From contig JAUNSC010000009.1 of NCBI GenBank assembly GCA_030539395.1, forward strand, positions 1 through 64,000: a stretch of DNA of 64,000 nt, written 5' to 3'. This stretch comes from Eubacteriales bacterium (GTDB lineage Bacteria > Bacillota > Clostridia > Lachnospirales > Lachnospiraceae). A program made the position numbers and the translations under genes. Of the stretch, positions 53,305 to 62,667 are shown piece by piece; position 1 is the stretch's first letter, and the number at the start of each line of letters is the position of its first letter. The notes beneath the pieces were generated by a model. The model saw nothing but the letters and a program-made list of their open reading frames with translations. It was not told the DNA's origin and did not search any database.

Positions 53305-54189
53305 CGTAAAACCAAGGTCTGCACAATATTGTATCACTGATTCCATCTGCGGAGAAACCCATTTATCACGATGATATAATAGTTGCTTCCACACCTCAAC
53401 CTCGAAATCTTCTACATCGAGATAAGCCATCCTGCCCGCCTCAACTTCCCGGGCTGTTACATAATCAGGCAAAAAGGAGATACCCGCTCCCTGCTCTATC
53501 AATGAGCAAATTTGCCCGGTACTTCCAATTTCCAAAATCGGGTGAATCTCCAATGACATGGAAGCCAGTTTTTCATCCATCAGCCTGCGATAGCTCATCC
53601 CTTTTTCGGTTAAAATGAAAGGCTCATCCACAAGCTGACTGACTGAAAATCTCCCCTGCCCGACCAGCGGACATTGTGCTGCCGCCACAAAATGTGTCCT
53701 CACCCGCTCTTCTTTGACAATAATATATTCAGCATTATAAATGTGACTGTCCAGTGTTAATATCATATCCGCCTCATTGTGATTGATGAGCCGAAACATT
53801 TCTTCTGTCCCTGCTGTAATGACCTTAAGGTCAATTCCCGGATACCGTTTCCTAAACTTTAAAAACTTCTTTCCCAATAACAAATCACACAGAGAATCTG
53901 CCGTAGCCAGCCGTATATGGCCTTTGACCACTCTGGCATCCTGCATATTTTCTTCCAGTTCCCGGGTCAATTTGCTGATTCGGTGAGCATATTCCAATAC
54001 CTCTCTGCCCTTCTCCGTCAATGCTATCGTATGATGGATTCTTTCAAACAGCTGAACGTTCAGTTCTGATTCCAACTGCTTAATCTGAAAAGATATTGTT
54101 GACTGTGAATAGCCTAATGTCTCTGCCGCTTTTGTAAAGCTATTCAATTCAGCCACATAAATAAATGTAACCAGATTCTTTATATCCAC
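53296..54189 (-). CDS. LysR-family transcriptional regulator
   Basis: 297 residues with the LysR helix-turn-helix (LNSFTKAAETLGYSQSTISFQIKQLE in pieces) and effector domain (HIRLATADSLCDLLLGKKFL onward). It is transcribed divergently from the AGCS symporter with a 127-bp shared intergenic region, the classical arrangement for a LysR regulator and its target. It therefore probably controls the symporter. The effector is likely an amino acid. Confidence 0.91.
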   Translation of the reverse strand: MDIKNLVTFIYVAELNSFTKAAETLGYSQSTISFQIKQLESELNVQLFERIHHTIALTEKGREVLEYAHRISKLTRELEENMQDARVVKGHIRLATADSLCDLLLGKKFLKFRKRYPGIDLKVITAGTEEMFRLINHNEADMILTLDSHIYNAEYIIVKEERVRTHFVAAAQCPLVGQGRFSVSQLVDEPFILTEKGMSYRRLMDEKLASMSLEIHPILEIGSTGQICSLIEQGAGISFLPDYVTAREVEAGRMAYLDVEDFEVEVWKQLLYHRDKWVSPQMESVIQYCADLGFTLS

Positions 54190-54239
54190 GCTTTATCCCT
54201 CCATCTATTGTTTAGATCCTTAGTATTATAATTATCAAT

Positions 54240-54268
54240 TTTACAGATGGTATCTTCTACTATATACT
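54240..54268 (+). promoter_or_regulatory. Sigma-A promoter of the AGCS symporter
   Basis: TTTACA (54240-54245) and TATACT (54263-54268) with 17-bp spacing, about 48 bp before the start codon, in the LysR/AGCS divergent region. The leader is too short for a glycine riboswitch. Confidence 0.7.
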
Positions 54269-54316
54269 AAATATGGGAAAAATACAAATATTAAAATATA
54301 CTAAAGAGGTGTCGCC

Positions 54317-55696
54317 ATGATAATATTCAATGCCATTTATCATCTTCTGTGGGGTGATCTTATCACTATCCCATTACCCGGCGGAAGTTCACTTGGACTT
54401 TCACTGCTGGTACTGATTCTGATTCCCTCCGGAATCTATTTCACAATCCGGACCAGATTTCTTCCCTTCCGTCTCTTTCCTGAAATGCTTAAAATCACAG
54501 TTGAAAAGAAAAATCTTTCCCAGAAAGATTCTATCTCGGGTGTACAGGCGCTTATTATATCAACTGCAACCCGTGTAGGCATGGGCAACCTGGTAGGCGT
54601 AGTAGCTGCGATCTCTGCCGGAGGAGCAGGTGCGGTATTCTGGATGTGGGTTACGGCTCTGCTGGGTTCTTCCACCGCATTTGTCGAGGCAACTCTGGCA
54701 CAATTATATAAAGAAAAAGACCCTCTCTATGGAGGATTCAGAGGCGGTCCTGCCTATTATATACATTCTTTTTTTATCAGGAAAGACAGCAAACGCAGGC
54801 GTTCCATCATTGCAGTTTTGTTTGCTGTTTCCGGTTTAATCTGCTGGTGCGGCATCAGCCAGGTAATCGGAAACTCCGTTTCTTCAGCCTTCGAAAATGC
54901 ATTCCAGACTCCTCCGATCTATACAACGATAATTCTTGTATTGATTGCAGCAGTCATTGTTCTTCGCAAGAATGCAACCGTGAAAGTTCTGGATGTTGTA
55001 GTCCCGATTATGGCAAGCTTCTATTTTCTGATTACGCTGTTTATAATTATCAAAAATGCCGGTCAGCTTCCATCTGTATTTCACCGCATATTCACGGAAG
55101 CATTCGGTTTACGCCAGGCAGTGGCCGGAGGATTCGGCGCAGTTCTTATGAATGGTGCCAAACGTGGATTATTTTCTAATGAAGCAGGTTCCGGTTCTGC
55201 CCCATGTGCAGCCGCTGCAGCCGATATCAGTCATCCTGCAAAAGAAGGTCTCTTGCAGGCATTCGGCGTATTTATCGATACGATCGTGATCTGCAGCTGT
55301 TCGGCAATGATCATGCTGCTGACACCTGTCGATCTGACTTCCGGACTTGTTGGCATGGATCTTCTGCAGGAAGCCATGCGCTACCATATGGGAGATTTCG
55401 GTGTAATTTTTATTGCTGCCATCCTATGGCTGTTCAGTTTTTCAACTTTCATCGGAATCCTGTTCTATGCCAGACCTAATGTTGCCTACTTATTCGGAGA
55501 TAACTGGCTGTCGCAAACTTTGTATAAAATTCTTGCTCTGGTGATGCTCTTCACGGGAGGACTGGCAGCCTATACTTTTGTCTGGGATCTGGGAGATGTC
55601 GGAATTGGTCTGATGACGATCTTCAATATGATTGCTTTGATTCCGCTGTCACGGCAGGCCATTAGCTCTTTAAAAGAATATGAAAAAAATCGATAA
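54317..55696 (+). CDS. Sodium:alanine symporter family (AGCS) transporter
   Basis: A 459-residue, roughly 11-helix Na+-coupled amino-acid carrier. Family landmarks are GSSLGLSLLVLILIPSGIYF, the Na+ site region ISTATRVGMGNLVGV, FRGGPAYYI, RGLFSNEAGSGSAPCAAA and the TFVWDLGDVGIGLM end. AGCS proteins import alanine, glycine or serine. It has a sigma-A promoter and a divergent LysR gene. The downstream hairpin at 55706-55734 lacks a T tract on this strand. Confidence 0.94.
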   Translation: MIIFNAIYHLLWGDLITIPLPGGSSLGLSLLVLILIPSGIYFTIRTRFLPFRLFPEMLKITVEKKNLSQKDSISGVQALIISTATRVGMGNLVGVVAAISAGGAGAVFWMWVTALLGSSTAFVEATLAQLYKEKDPLYGGFRGGPAYYIHSFFIRKDSKRRRSIIAVLFAVSGLICWCGISQVIGNSVSSAFENAFQTPPIYTTIILVLIAAVIVLRKNATVKVLDVVVPIMASFYFLITLFIIIKNAGQLPSVFHRIFTEAFGLRQAVAGGFGAVLMNGAKRGLFSNEAGSGSAPCAAAAADISHPAKEGLLQAFGVFIDTIVICSCSAMIMLLTPVDLTSGLVGMDLLQEAMRYHMGDFGVIFIAAILWLFSFSTFIGILFYARPNVAYLFGDNWLSQTLYKILALVMLFTGGLAAYTFVWDLGDVGIGLMTIFNMIALIPLSRQAISSLKEYEKNR

Positions 55697-55701
55697 ACCT
55701 G

Positions 55702-56066
55702 AAAAGAGTGAGCACAACGCTAAAGTGCTCACTCTAAGGATTTCATACTTTCCATTTTCGGACTTTTTAGCATAAGCGCCTACTGAATCGATCAGTTCCC
55801 CTACTCTGATACAGAGCCACAGTAATCCACAGAGAGTAAATTTGCGTATGCCTGACACACTGTTACAGCTATTAAACAAAGTTTAAGCCCGATCGATTCT
55901 TTTTCCTCTCGACCGGGCTCTTAATGAATTTCCTGTAATTTCATTGTCTACACCTTCATCTTTCTTAGATTATGAGTAATTACTTAAGTTTTTGTTGGAC
56001 CGTACCTCCTATGTAAGATTTTTTCTGTCCATTATGACATTTTGATTTTCATTCTTTTGTTTTGAT
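55702..56066 (-). ncRNA. Candidate structured ncRNA of about 365 nt
   Basis: The 504-bp gap between AGCS and AraC holds a complete minus-strand transcription unit without a credible gene. It starts at a consensus promoter (56073-56101) and ends in a perfect 10-bp terminator stem, GAGTGAGCAC/GTGCTCACTC (55706-55734), followed by TTTT on this strand. In between are several helices: AGCCCGGTCGA with TCGATCGGGCT (11 bp, one G-U, 55886-55919), CTCTG-TAT-CAGAG (about 55804-55816), and a CTGA/TCAG stem (about 55782-55794) sharing TCGAT with the first. An AGGAGG at about 56005-56010 has no start codon at useful distance. It does not match tmRNA, 6S, RNase P or SRP cores that I know. Confidence 0.6.
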
Positions 56067-56072
56067 GAACTT

Positions 56073-56101
56073 ATTGTACTACCAAAAATACAATTTGTCA
56101 A
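56073..56101 (-). promoter_or_regulatory. Consensus promoter of the candidate ncRNA
   Basis: On the minus strand TTGACA (56101-56096) and TACAAT (56078-56073) with 17-bp spacing. No protein gene follows within the unit, which ends in a terminator about 365 nt on. Confidence 0.75.
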
Positions 56102-56200
56102 TAGTTTTTTCAGAAATATTTGCATTTCATTTCATTTTTAAGTAATTTATTTTCTATAAACAGCCGAATATTCTGACAACTTTCTTTCTGTTTTAAGACA

Positions 56201-57100
56201 CTATAAAAACCGCCCCTTTGCCAGATTCCAGGATGAATCTGTCTGTAAGCCAGTGCCCGTTTTTTCTGGATAGCCAGCTGAAGAAACCGGTGTCTGAAGC
56301 TGTCCTGTGCACTGATTCTGCCTGCGGTAATCCCTGGGAGAAATATGATATTTTGTCTTAAAGGCCCGGTTAAACGTTGTCTGACTGCTGAAGCCCGAAT
56401 CAATAAAAATATTGGTAACAGATTTGTCGGTAGTACGCAGCAGATGTGAAGCATAATCCAGACGGATCTCATTTAAATATTGGTTGAAATTCGTGTGAAG
56501 TATACCGGAAAAAATCCGTGATAATACATAAGGGCTGACACCAAACTTACGAGCCATGCCTGCAAGTGACACATCTTCCTTAAAGTACTGCGAAATATAG
56601 GATACCGCCTGCCAGGCGAGATCAGAAAATTCCATCTCTCTTTTTTCAGTCAGTTCACAGACCGGCAATGCTCTCGCCAACAAAATCTGAAGATACGCCT
56701 GCCGCAGATCAAAACAATAAGGATCTTCTTCTGAGCCAAGCAGGGCATTCAGCGCATGCGGAATATCCGGATGCACCAGGTTCCTTCGAATAACCGGGGT
56801 ACGCGGATAATATTTCTGTAAAATCCCCGCAAAAGGACCCGTCAAAGCCGGTGCTTCCAGAATATATATTGCCTGTGACAGCATACTCTCATCCACCCGA
56901 AACTCATGAATCATATCCGGGAAAATGATCGCCAGATCATTCGGATTCATTTCAATCCAGTCAGATCCGATTCCCAGCTGTAATTTTCCCTCTGTAATAT
57001 ATATACACTCCAGATACTTATGCAAATGGGGCGGAAGCGCAGTATTCTTTTTCGTGAAAATTTCCAGTTGGCTGTTAATTTCATGGTATAGCGGCCGCAT
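56201..57100 (-). CDS. AraC-family transcriptional regulator
   Basis: 299 residues from the ATG at 57100 (AGGAGG 6 nt upstream). An N-terminal cupin-like sensor domain (PPHLHKYLECIYITEGKLQLGIG, histidine-containing) precedes the C-terminal double helix-turn-helix (about 180-275) with VSLAGMARKFGVSPYVLSRIF and SVTNIFIDSGFSSQTTFNRAF. A 30-residue polar tail follows. Cupin-AraC regulators usually control carbohydrate or aromatic catabolism. No target is adjacent on the same strand; the phloretin-hydrolase operon starts several kb away. Confidence 0.93.
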   Translation of the reverse strand: MRPLYHEINSQLEIFTKKNTALPPHLHKYLECIYITEGKLQLGIGSDWIEMNPNDLAIIFPDMIHEFRVDESMLSQAIYILEAPALTGPFAGILQKYYPRTPVIRRNLVHPDIPHALNALLGSEEDPYCFDLRQAYLQILLARALPVCELTEKREMEFSDLAWQAVSYISQYFKEDVSLAGMARKFGVSPYVLSRIFSGILHTNFNQYLNEIRLDYASHLLRTTDKSVTNIFIDSGFSSQTTFNRAFKTKYHISPRDYRRQNQCTGQLQTPVSSAGYPEKTGTGLQTDSSWNLAKGRFL

Positions 57101-57148
57101 AAATACCTCCTGCAAAATTTGACTGGTTTTTGATTGAATATGGAAAGC

Positions 57149-57177
57149 ATTATACTAATAAGCACACTAAAATGCAA
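57149..57177 (-). promoter_or_regulatory. Sigma-A promoter of the AraC gene
   Basis: On the minus strand TTGCAT (57177-57172) and TATAAT (57154-57149) with 17-bp spacing, about 49 nt before the start. Confidence 0.7.
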
Positions 57178-57272
57178 CTATAAAAAAGCATACCATGAAC
57201 AATGAAGAACATATAAAAATAGTATTTAACAAGCTGATCAAATCCCTGGTATAAGAACAGGAGGTGCCGCGT

Positions 57273-57590
57273 ATGGCCTATATTTATATAACAAACCAAT
57301 ATTTTGCCAATTCACAGCAAATTAGTAATAAAGCTTTATTCGGAGCATCTGATTTGGAAATTGAATCATTTACTCTGACAAAAAGGGATACAGAGTCTGT
57401 CTTTCGTATCATGAAACGGGTATACAAATTTTTGGATGACTGGAAAGCGTCCCATTCAGCTGCTCCAATTTTACTGTCCGTAGACTCGGAAACTGCTAAA
57501 GTCGTAAACTCCTACTTTTATGAAATGAGTGACAGTGAATACGAACATTTTTCCATAAAAGATGGAGAAGTACGGCGGTATTGCTGCTGA
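57273..57590 (+). CDS. Unrecognised 105-residue protein
   Basis: The ATG at 57273 has a perfect AGGAGG 8 nt upstream (an in-frame GTG three codons earlier overlaps it). The product is soluble, mixed alpha/beta in character: a beta-like start (MAYIYITNQYF), a basic helix (SVFRIMKRVYKFLDDWKAS), a strand (APILLSVDSE) and an acidic stretch (YEMSDSEYEHFSIKDGE), ending in CC. No signal peptide or membrane segment is present. I do not recognise the family. It stands alone between AraC (divergent) and the ABC exporter (convergent). Confidence 0.6.
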   Translation: MAYIYITNQYFANSQQISNKALFGASDLEIESFTLTKRDTESVFRIMKRVYKFLDDWKASHSAAPILLSVDSETAKVVNSYFYEMSDSEYEHFSIKDGEVRRYCC

Positions 57591-57663
57591 ATGTTTTCAA
57601 TACTGCTTTTCCTGTGCTTCTGAAAAGACCAATTGCGTTTTGTACTTTGCCCAGCCGGCTTTG

Positions 57664-59547
57664 TTATTCCAACTGCGCAATTTCATGGTAAAGATCAGCA
57701 TAACGCCCGTTCATTTTCAAAAGCTCCTCGTGGGTACCCCGTTCTATGATTCTGCCCTTTTCCAAAACCATAATCGCATTGGATTTCCGAACAGTGGAAA
57801 GGCGATGAGCAATCACAAATGTGGTACGGTTTTTCATGATCGCATCCATTCCTTCCTCAATATGACGTTCAGTTCTGGTATCAACAGAACTGGTCGCCTC
57901 ATCCAGAATCAGGACAGGTGCTTTGGATATAGCCGCTCTTGCAATATTCAAAAGCTGGCGCTGCCCCTGCGAAAGATTTGCTCCATCCTGCTCCAAAACC
58001 GTATCATACCCGTTTTCCAGATTTTTGATAAAGAAATGTGCTGATGCAACTTTTGCCGCCTCTTCCACTTCCCTGTCAGTAGCGTCAAGGCGTCCGTAAC
58101 GGATATTCTCTCTCACAGTACCGGTAAACAAATGGGTGTCCTGCAGTACCATTGCAATATTGCTTCGCAAAAATCCCCTCTTAATCTTTTCAATAGGAAC
58201 TCCGTCGACAGTAATTGTTCCTGCCTGAATATCGTAAAATCTGGATAATAAACTGGTCACGGTAGTCTTTCCGGCACCCGTAGAGCCGACGAAAGCAATT
58301 TTCTGCCCCGGCTTCGCATACAGGGAAATGTCATGCAGCACAGTGACCTCCGGTGTATAACCAAAGTTCACATGATCCAAAACAATATTTCCTTCAATCT
58401 TATCTAAAACTACCGTATTCTCAGACTCCTTCTCCGGTTCGAGATCCAACACTTCGAAGACTCTTTCCGCACCGGCAAGTGCAGAAAAAACATTATTCAT
58501 CTGCATTGATATTTCATTAATCGGTCTGTTAAACTGCCTGGTATAATTGACTGATACAGCAAGACCACCCAGGTCAAATCCCCGTTTTACTACCAGAATT
58601 GCTCCCACACACGCAGTCAGCACATATCCGACATTGCAGAGCTGATGAGTCAGAGGCCCCATGCTTCCTGAACGAAACTGTGCTTTAATTTGTGTATGAA
58701 GCAATTCCTCATTCAAAAATTCGAATTCGTCAATTGCTGTTTCCTCATGGTTGAATACTTTCACAACCTTCTGGCCTGTAATCATTTCCTGGGCAAATCC
58801 ATTCAGGATTCCCAGATTCTTCTGCTGGGCCGCATAAGCATCTTTACCGGAATTAATCATTAATTTACTGATCAGGATCAGCACAGGTGTCATCAATATT
58901 GTCATCATACCCAGTATCCAATTTGTATATAACATTAAGATAATCGTTCCTGTCACTGTAATACTTCCGGAGATAATCTGGATAAACGTACTATTCAGCA
59001 TTTCTCCTACCGCATCTACATCATTTGTAAAACGGCTCATAATATCGCCTGTAGTATGATTGTCAAAATAACTGACGGGCAGTGTCTGCAGTTTATCAAA
59101 CAGCTGTTTTCTCATGCGAAGAAGCGATTTCTGGGAAACATGCAGCATGATCCTTTGCTGCAGCCATTGACTGAAAACCGATACTGCATACACCAGCGCC
59201 AGAACTGCCAATGCTCCTGCAAGGTTGCTGACACGCACTGATACTTCCTGATCTGCAGAATCATAGAAAATATAATGGTTTATAATAGGACGCAGCATAT
59301 AAGCAGCTTCCAGAGAGAAAACCGTATACACAATCATCGTAATCCCGGCAAACAGAATCCATACGTTCTCTTTTCCCAAATACCGCATCAGGCGAAGCAT
59401 GGTTCCTTTTGTATCCTTCGGTTTTCCCTGTGCCCTTATGCCGTTTCCCCTATTCTGCGGACCTCCCATGGAAAATTCTTTCTTCTGCCCGCTCCCGGAA
59501 GTATGGCTGTACTTTTTTTGAATGCGTGACGCACGTTCCTGATCCAT
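57664..59547 (-). CDS. Heterodimeric ABC exporter, subunit with the canonical Walker B
   Basis: 627 residues: a polar N-terminal extension of about 55 residues, six transmembrane helices, then an ATPase with Walker A GSTGAGKTT, signature LSQGQRQLL (non-canonical second Gly), Walker B VLILDEATSSVD with the catalytic Glu, and H-loop IAHRLSTV. With the partner gene 1 nt upstream it forms a TM287/288- or BmrCD-like multidrug or lipid exporter. Here the altered LSQGQ signature completes the degenerate site formed with the partner's Walker motifs. Confidence 0.92.
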   Translation of the reverse strand: MDQERASRIQKKYSHTSGSGQKKEFSMGGPQNRGNGIRAQGKPKDTKGTMLRLMRYLGKENVWILFAGITMIVYTVFSLEAAYMLRPIINHYIFYDSADQEVSVRVSNLAGALAVLALVYAVSVFSQWLQQRIMLHVSQKSLLRMRKQLFDKLQTLPVSYFDNHTTGDIMSRFTNDVDAVGEMLNSTFIQIISGSITVTGTIILMLYTNWILGMMTILMTPVLILISKLMINSGKDAYAAQQKNLGILNGFAQEMITGQKVVKVFNHEETAIDEFEFLNEELLHTQIKAQFRSGSMGPLTHQLCNVGYVLTACVGAILVVKRGFDLGGLAVSVNYTRQFNRPINEISMQMNNVFSALAGAERVFEVLDLEPEKESENTVVLDKIEGNIVLDHVNFGYTPEVTVLHDISLYAKPGQKIAFVGSTGAGKTTVTSLLSRFYDIQAGTITVDGVPIEKIKRGFLRSNIAMVLQDTHLFTGTVRENIRYGRLDATDREVEEAAKVASAHFFIKNLENGYDTVLEQDGANLSQGQRQLLNIARAAISKAPVLILDEATSSVDTRTERHIEEGMDAIMKNRTTFVIAHRLSTVRKSNAIMVLEKGRIIERGTHEELLKMNGRYADLYHEIAQLE

Positions 59548-59548
59548 A

Positions 59549-61270
59549 TTATGCCTCCTTCTGGGAATAGTAGATTTCCTGATATGTAGTACAACGTCTG
59601 ATCAATTCGTCATGGGTTCCCACATCTTCAATCCTGCCTTCATCCATCACCACAATCTGATCTGCATCAATTACTGAATTAATGCGCTGCGCAATGATAA
59701 TTTTTGTCATTCCATGCAGCTCTTCCCTGAATGCCTTTCTGATTCCGGCATCCGTGGCAGTATCCACCGCACTGGTGGAATCATCCAGAATCAATATTTT
59801 CGGCCGCTTCAAAAGTGCCCTGGCAATACACAGTCTCTGTCTCTGTCCACCTGATAAATTCGTGCCTCCCTGCTCCAGCTCTGTCTCAAATCCCCTGGGA
59901 AAAGAATGAATAAACTCTTCTGCATGTGCCACTTTGCATGCCCAGAGAAGCTCTTCCATACTGGCATTTTCTTTTCCCCACCGCAGGTTTTCAGAAATTG
60001 TTCCAGAAAAAAGAGTATTCTTCTGTAATACTACGGCAACACTGTCGCGCAATTTCTTTATAGAAAGTTCCCGTACATCTGTACCATCTATCAAAACACT
60101 TCCCGCATCCGCATCATACAGTCTGGGAATCAGCGAAATCAGAGATGTTTTTCCGCTTCCTGTAGATCCTACAATTCCAATAAACTCTCCCGCATTGATC
60201 TGCAGGCTGATATGATTCAGAATATTCTCCCGGTTCTTTTTCAGATATCGGAAAGAGACATCCCTGAATTCTATTTCGCCTTTCTCAATATTTATATCTT
60301 TCTTCCCGGCTTTATCATCTGTAAGATTCACTTCTGCCGTGAGCACTTCAGAAATTCTCCGATCTGACGCAGCTGCTCTTGTCCCCTGCAAAATAATATT
60401 TGCCAGAAAATTTAAGGCTGTCAAAATCTGAGTAAGATAAGTAATAAATGCAGTCAGAGTGCCCACTGCCATATCTCCGATTATAATCTGTTTTCCGGCA
60501 ATCCAGACCACTGCCAGTGTAGTAATATTAATCGCCAGAGCAGAAATCGGCTGCATGAGAATCATCATTTTTAAAGCGGAAATACTTTTCTTCATCAGCA
60601 CACTATTTACAGCGGCAAACTTTTCTTTTTCATTTTCTTCCCTCACAAAGGATTTGATCACACGTTCATTGGTAATCGTCTCATTAATCTGATTATTCAG
60701 AGAATCCAGAGTTACCTGCATCTGTGTATAACGGGGAGAAGCGCTTCGAATAATCAGCACAATCGCCAATGTTAAAAACGGAATCACAACGCAGATTATT
60801 GCCGCCAGTTTGGGATTCAGTGCAAAAGACATACATACAGCTCCAATAAGCATGACCGGACTGCGGAAGCATCCCCTCAGAAGGCTCTGAGCAAAATTCT
60901 GGATCTGCGTAATGTCGTTGGTAATGCGGGTAATCAAAGAGCCTGTGGAAAAATCATCAATATTGGCAAAAGAAAATTCCTGAATCTTCCGGAATGTTTT
61001 TCCGCGCACATCAGATGCCAGATGAGCAGAACCTTTAATAGCAAAATAAGCTCCCAAGACTCCACCTGCCAACATAACCACTGCTACCAGAACCATATAC
61101 AATCCATTTTGCAATATATACTCAATATCACCATTCGCAGCTCCGCGGTCAACCACATTAGCATTCAAATAGGGCAGTATAAATTCACCGCAGGCCTCAA
61201 GAATCATAAAAACAGGCGCCAATATAAAGCAATATAAATACTTTCCTATTGAATCACGATATTTGCTCAT
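59549..61270 (-). CDS. Heterodimeric ABC exporter, subunit with degenerate Walker B
   Basis: 573 residues: six helices, the exporter substrate-coupling region and an ATPase with Walker A GSTGSGKTS, signature LSGGQRQRL and Walker B ILILDDSTSAVD. An Asp replaces the catalytic Glu, the hallmark of the non-hydrolysing site of heterodimeric exporters. The H-loop position reads IAQRINSV, with Gln replacing His, a second sign of degeneracy. It is translated just ahead of the canonical subunit. The substrate is unknown. Confidence 0.92.
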   Translation of the reverse strand: MSKYRDSIGKYLYCFILAPVFMILEACGEFILPYLNANVVDRGAANGDIEYILQNGLYMVLVAVVMLAGGVLGAYFAIKGSAHLASDVRGKTFRKIQEFSFANIDDFSTGSLITRITNDITQIQNFAQSLLRGCFRSPVMLIGAVCMSFALNPKLAAIICVVIPFLTLAIVLIIRSASPRYTQMQVTLDSLNNQINETITNERVIKSFVREENEKEKFAAVNSVLMKKSISALKMMILMQPISALAINITTLAVVWIAGKQIIIGDMAVGTLTAFITYLTQILTALNFLANIILQGTRAAASDRRISEVLTAEVNLTDDKAGKKDINIEKGEIEFRDVSFRYLKKNRENILNHISLQINAGEFIGIVGSTGSGKTSLISLIPRLYDADAGSVLIDGTDVRELSIKKLRDSVAVVLQKNTLFSGTISENLRWGKENASMEELLWACKVAHAEEFIHSFPRGFETELEQGGTNLSGGQRQRLCIARALLKRPKILILDDSTSAVDTATDAGIRKAFREELHGMTKIIIAQRINSVIDADQIVVMDEGRIEDVGTHDELIRRCTTYQEIYYSQKEA

Positions 61271-61320
61271 TATCTATAAATTCCTCACTGTAATATTATA
61301 TTATGAAATCCACGCTATTA

Positions 61321-61348
61321 AGCCAGCGTTTATAAACGCTGGCTTTTA
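61321..61348. terminator. Terminator after the alpha/beta hydrolase gene
   Basis: A perfect palindrome AGCCAGCGTTTA/TAAACGCTGGCT (61321-61344), followed by TTTTA on the plus strand and TTAATAG on the minus strand. It separates the catabolic operon from the ABC exporter. Confidence 0.75.
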
Positions 61349-61389
61349 TCACATCTGGATTTCTGTGTTCCATCATCAAACAGAAGCCC

Positions 61390-62652
61390 TTAAAATCTTC
61401 CCGCACTAAGCCATTCATCCAGATAATCGTGCAGGGTTTTCATGGTATCTCCAAATTCACCTTCAAACTTTTCCAAATGCTTTGCAGGTGTAAATTTATG
61501 AGTGGCACCTTCTACAAATGCAATCGTCTTATCCTCACTCGCAGCCATATCATAAATTGTTTCAGATGCCAGAAATTCCCATCCGGCTGTCATACCCATG
61601 ACAAGCATCGGCGCTTTTATATGTGCTACGTTACCAGGAGGACAATTATATGTAGATTCCCATTCCACACCCCATAAGTGGTCTTCATCAAATCCATAAT
61701 CATCTGACGTACGCACAGCGTAGGAATTCAAATACGTTTTTACAGAAAGAAATCTCGCTCCTTCCCAGAAAGAATCCGTAAGAGAGTGCGGATTCTCCGG
61801 ACCTCTGAGACTGTGAATGATTTCCACTGTCCTGCTGCCGTCCGGATGAAGCAGCAAATACGGCTTCTGCGTATGAGACATCAGGCGAACATCCTGTGCA
61901 TACAGTTTATTATTTAAAAACACCTGTGCGCTTCCCGGAATGATCAGTGGCTCATCATCCGTGTAATTGCCCTCTCCTGCCTCAATCTTCATCAGACGAC
62001 TCAGGGCGTATTCCAAAATATAAATATTTCGTAAGCTCTGTGCTTTCTGAAATGCCTGAATAAACTCATCTGAATATGTAGAACCTTTTTCATCAAATCC
62101 ATTTACAGTATTAAACAGATTCAAATCTTCATTTATCAGCATGCCGCTATGCTCATCTTCTACCGCCGGGTCAAGGCTGAGAAGCTGCATTACTGCATTT
62201 CCCCAGTTAGAGTCCAGCAGCATCACTCCGTCTGCAGGCGGCAGCTCTTCATTACTCGGATATGGGAATATTTTTTCAGGTCCCTGAAATACCTGCGGGC
62301 CATTTTCCGCAACAGCCTGGTACGCTGACATCAGGGTTCCGCCACCACTATGTCCCATCAGTATGATTTTTTCAACTTGAGGAAGCGAACGCAAATATTC
62401 CACTGCTGCTTTCACGCTCTGCATTTTATCTATCTGGCTGAAGATAATTCCTTCTTTGTTCATAACATTTGCATTAAGAACGGTGTATCCTCTTTTTGCC
62501 AGTTCAGGACCGGTCGGCCAAAGCAAATAATCTTCATCTGAATGCATAACCAGTACTGCGATCCTTTGTTTCTCATTTTTCTGCACCGGCTCATATAACA
62601 CTCCCGGAGAACGTTTTGCCACGTTCACAAACGATGTCTTAATTGCTCCCAT
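61390..62652 (-). CDS. Alpha/beta hydrolase
   Basis: A 420-residue cytoplasmic hydrolase. The nucleophile elbow is ILMGHSGGGTLMSA (S102); a C-terminal VEGATHKFTPAKH supplies the candidate catalytic His and an upstream acid is expected near MGMTAGWEF. The large insertion between about 125 and 310 is a cap domain. It lies 15 nt after the phloretin/DAPG hydrolase gene and belongs to the same operon as that gene and the SDR, so an ester or C-C hydrolase role in aromatic or polyketide breakdown is inferred. Confidence 0.82.
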   Translation of the reverse strand: MGAIKTSFVNVAKRSPGVLYEPVQKNEKQRIAVLVMHSDEDYLLWPTGPELAKRGYTVLNANVMNKEGIIFSQIDKMQSVKAAVEYLRSLPQVEKIILMGHSGGGTLMSAYQAVAENGPQVFQGPEKIFPYPSNEELPPADGVMLLDSNWGNAVMQLLSLDPAVEDEHSGMLINEDLNLFNTVNGFDEKGSTYSDEFIQAFQKAQSLRNIYILEYALSRLMKIEAGEGNYTDDEPLIIPGSAQVFLNNKLYAQDVRLMSHTQKPYLLLHPDGSRTVEIIHSLRGPENPHSLTDSFWEGARFLSVKTYLNSYAVRTSDDYGFDEDHLWGVEWESTYNCPPGNVAHIKAPMLVMGMTAGWEFLASETIYDMAASEDKTIAFVEGATHKFTPAKHLEKFEGEFGDTMKTLHDYLDEWLSAGRF

Positions 62653-62667
62653 ATTTGTCTCCTTGTT

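Noticed and set aside
54190..54316. Glycine riboswitch before the AGCS symporter
   Set aside because: The promoter at 54240-54268 leaves a leader of about 40 nt; no aptamer fits.
55670..55879. Minus-strand 69-residue ORF after the AGCS gene
   Set aside because: It starts at a TTG without a ribosome site and runs through the terminator hairpin at 55706-55734. The strand is better explained as a structured RNA.
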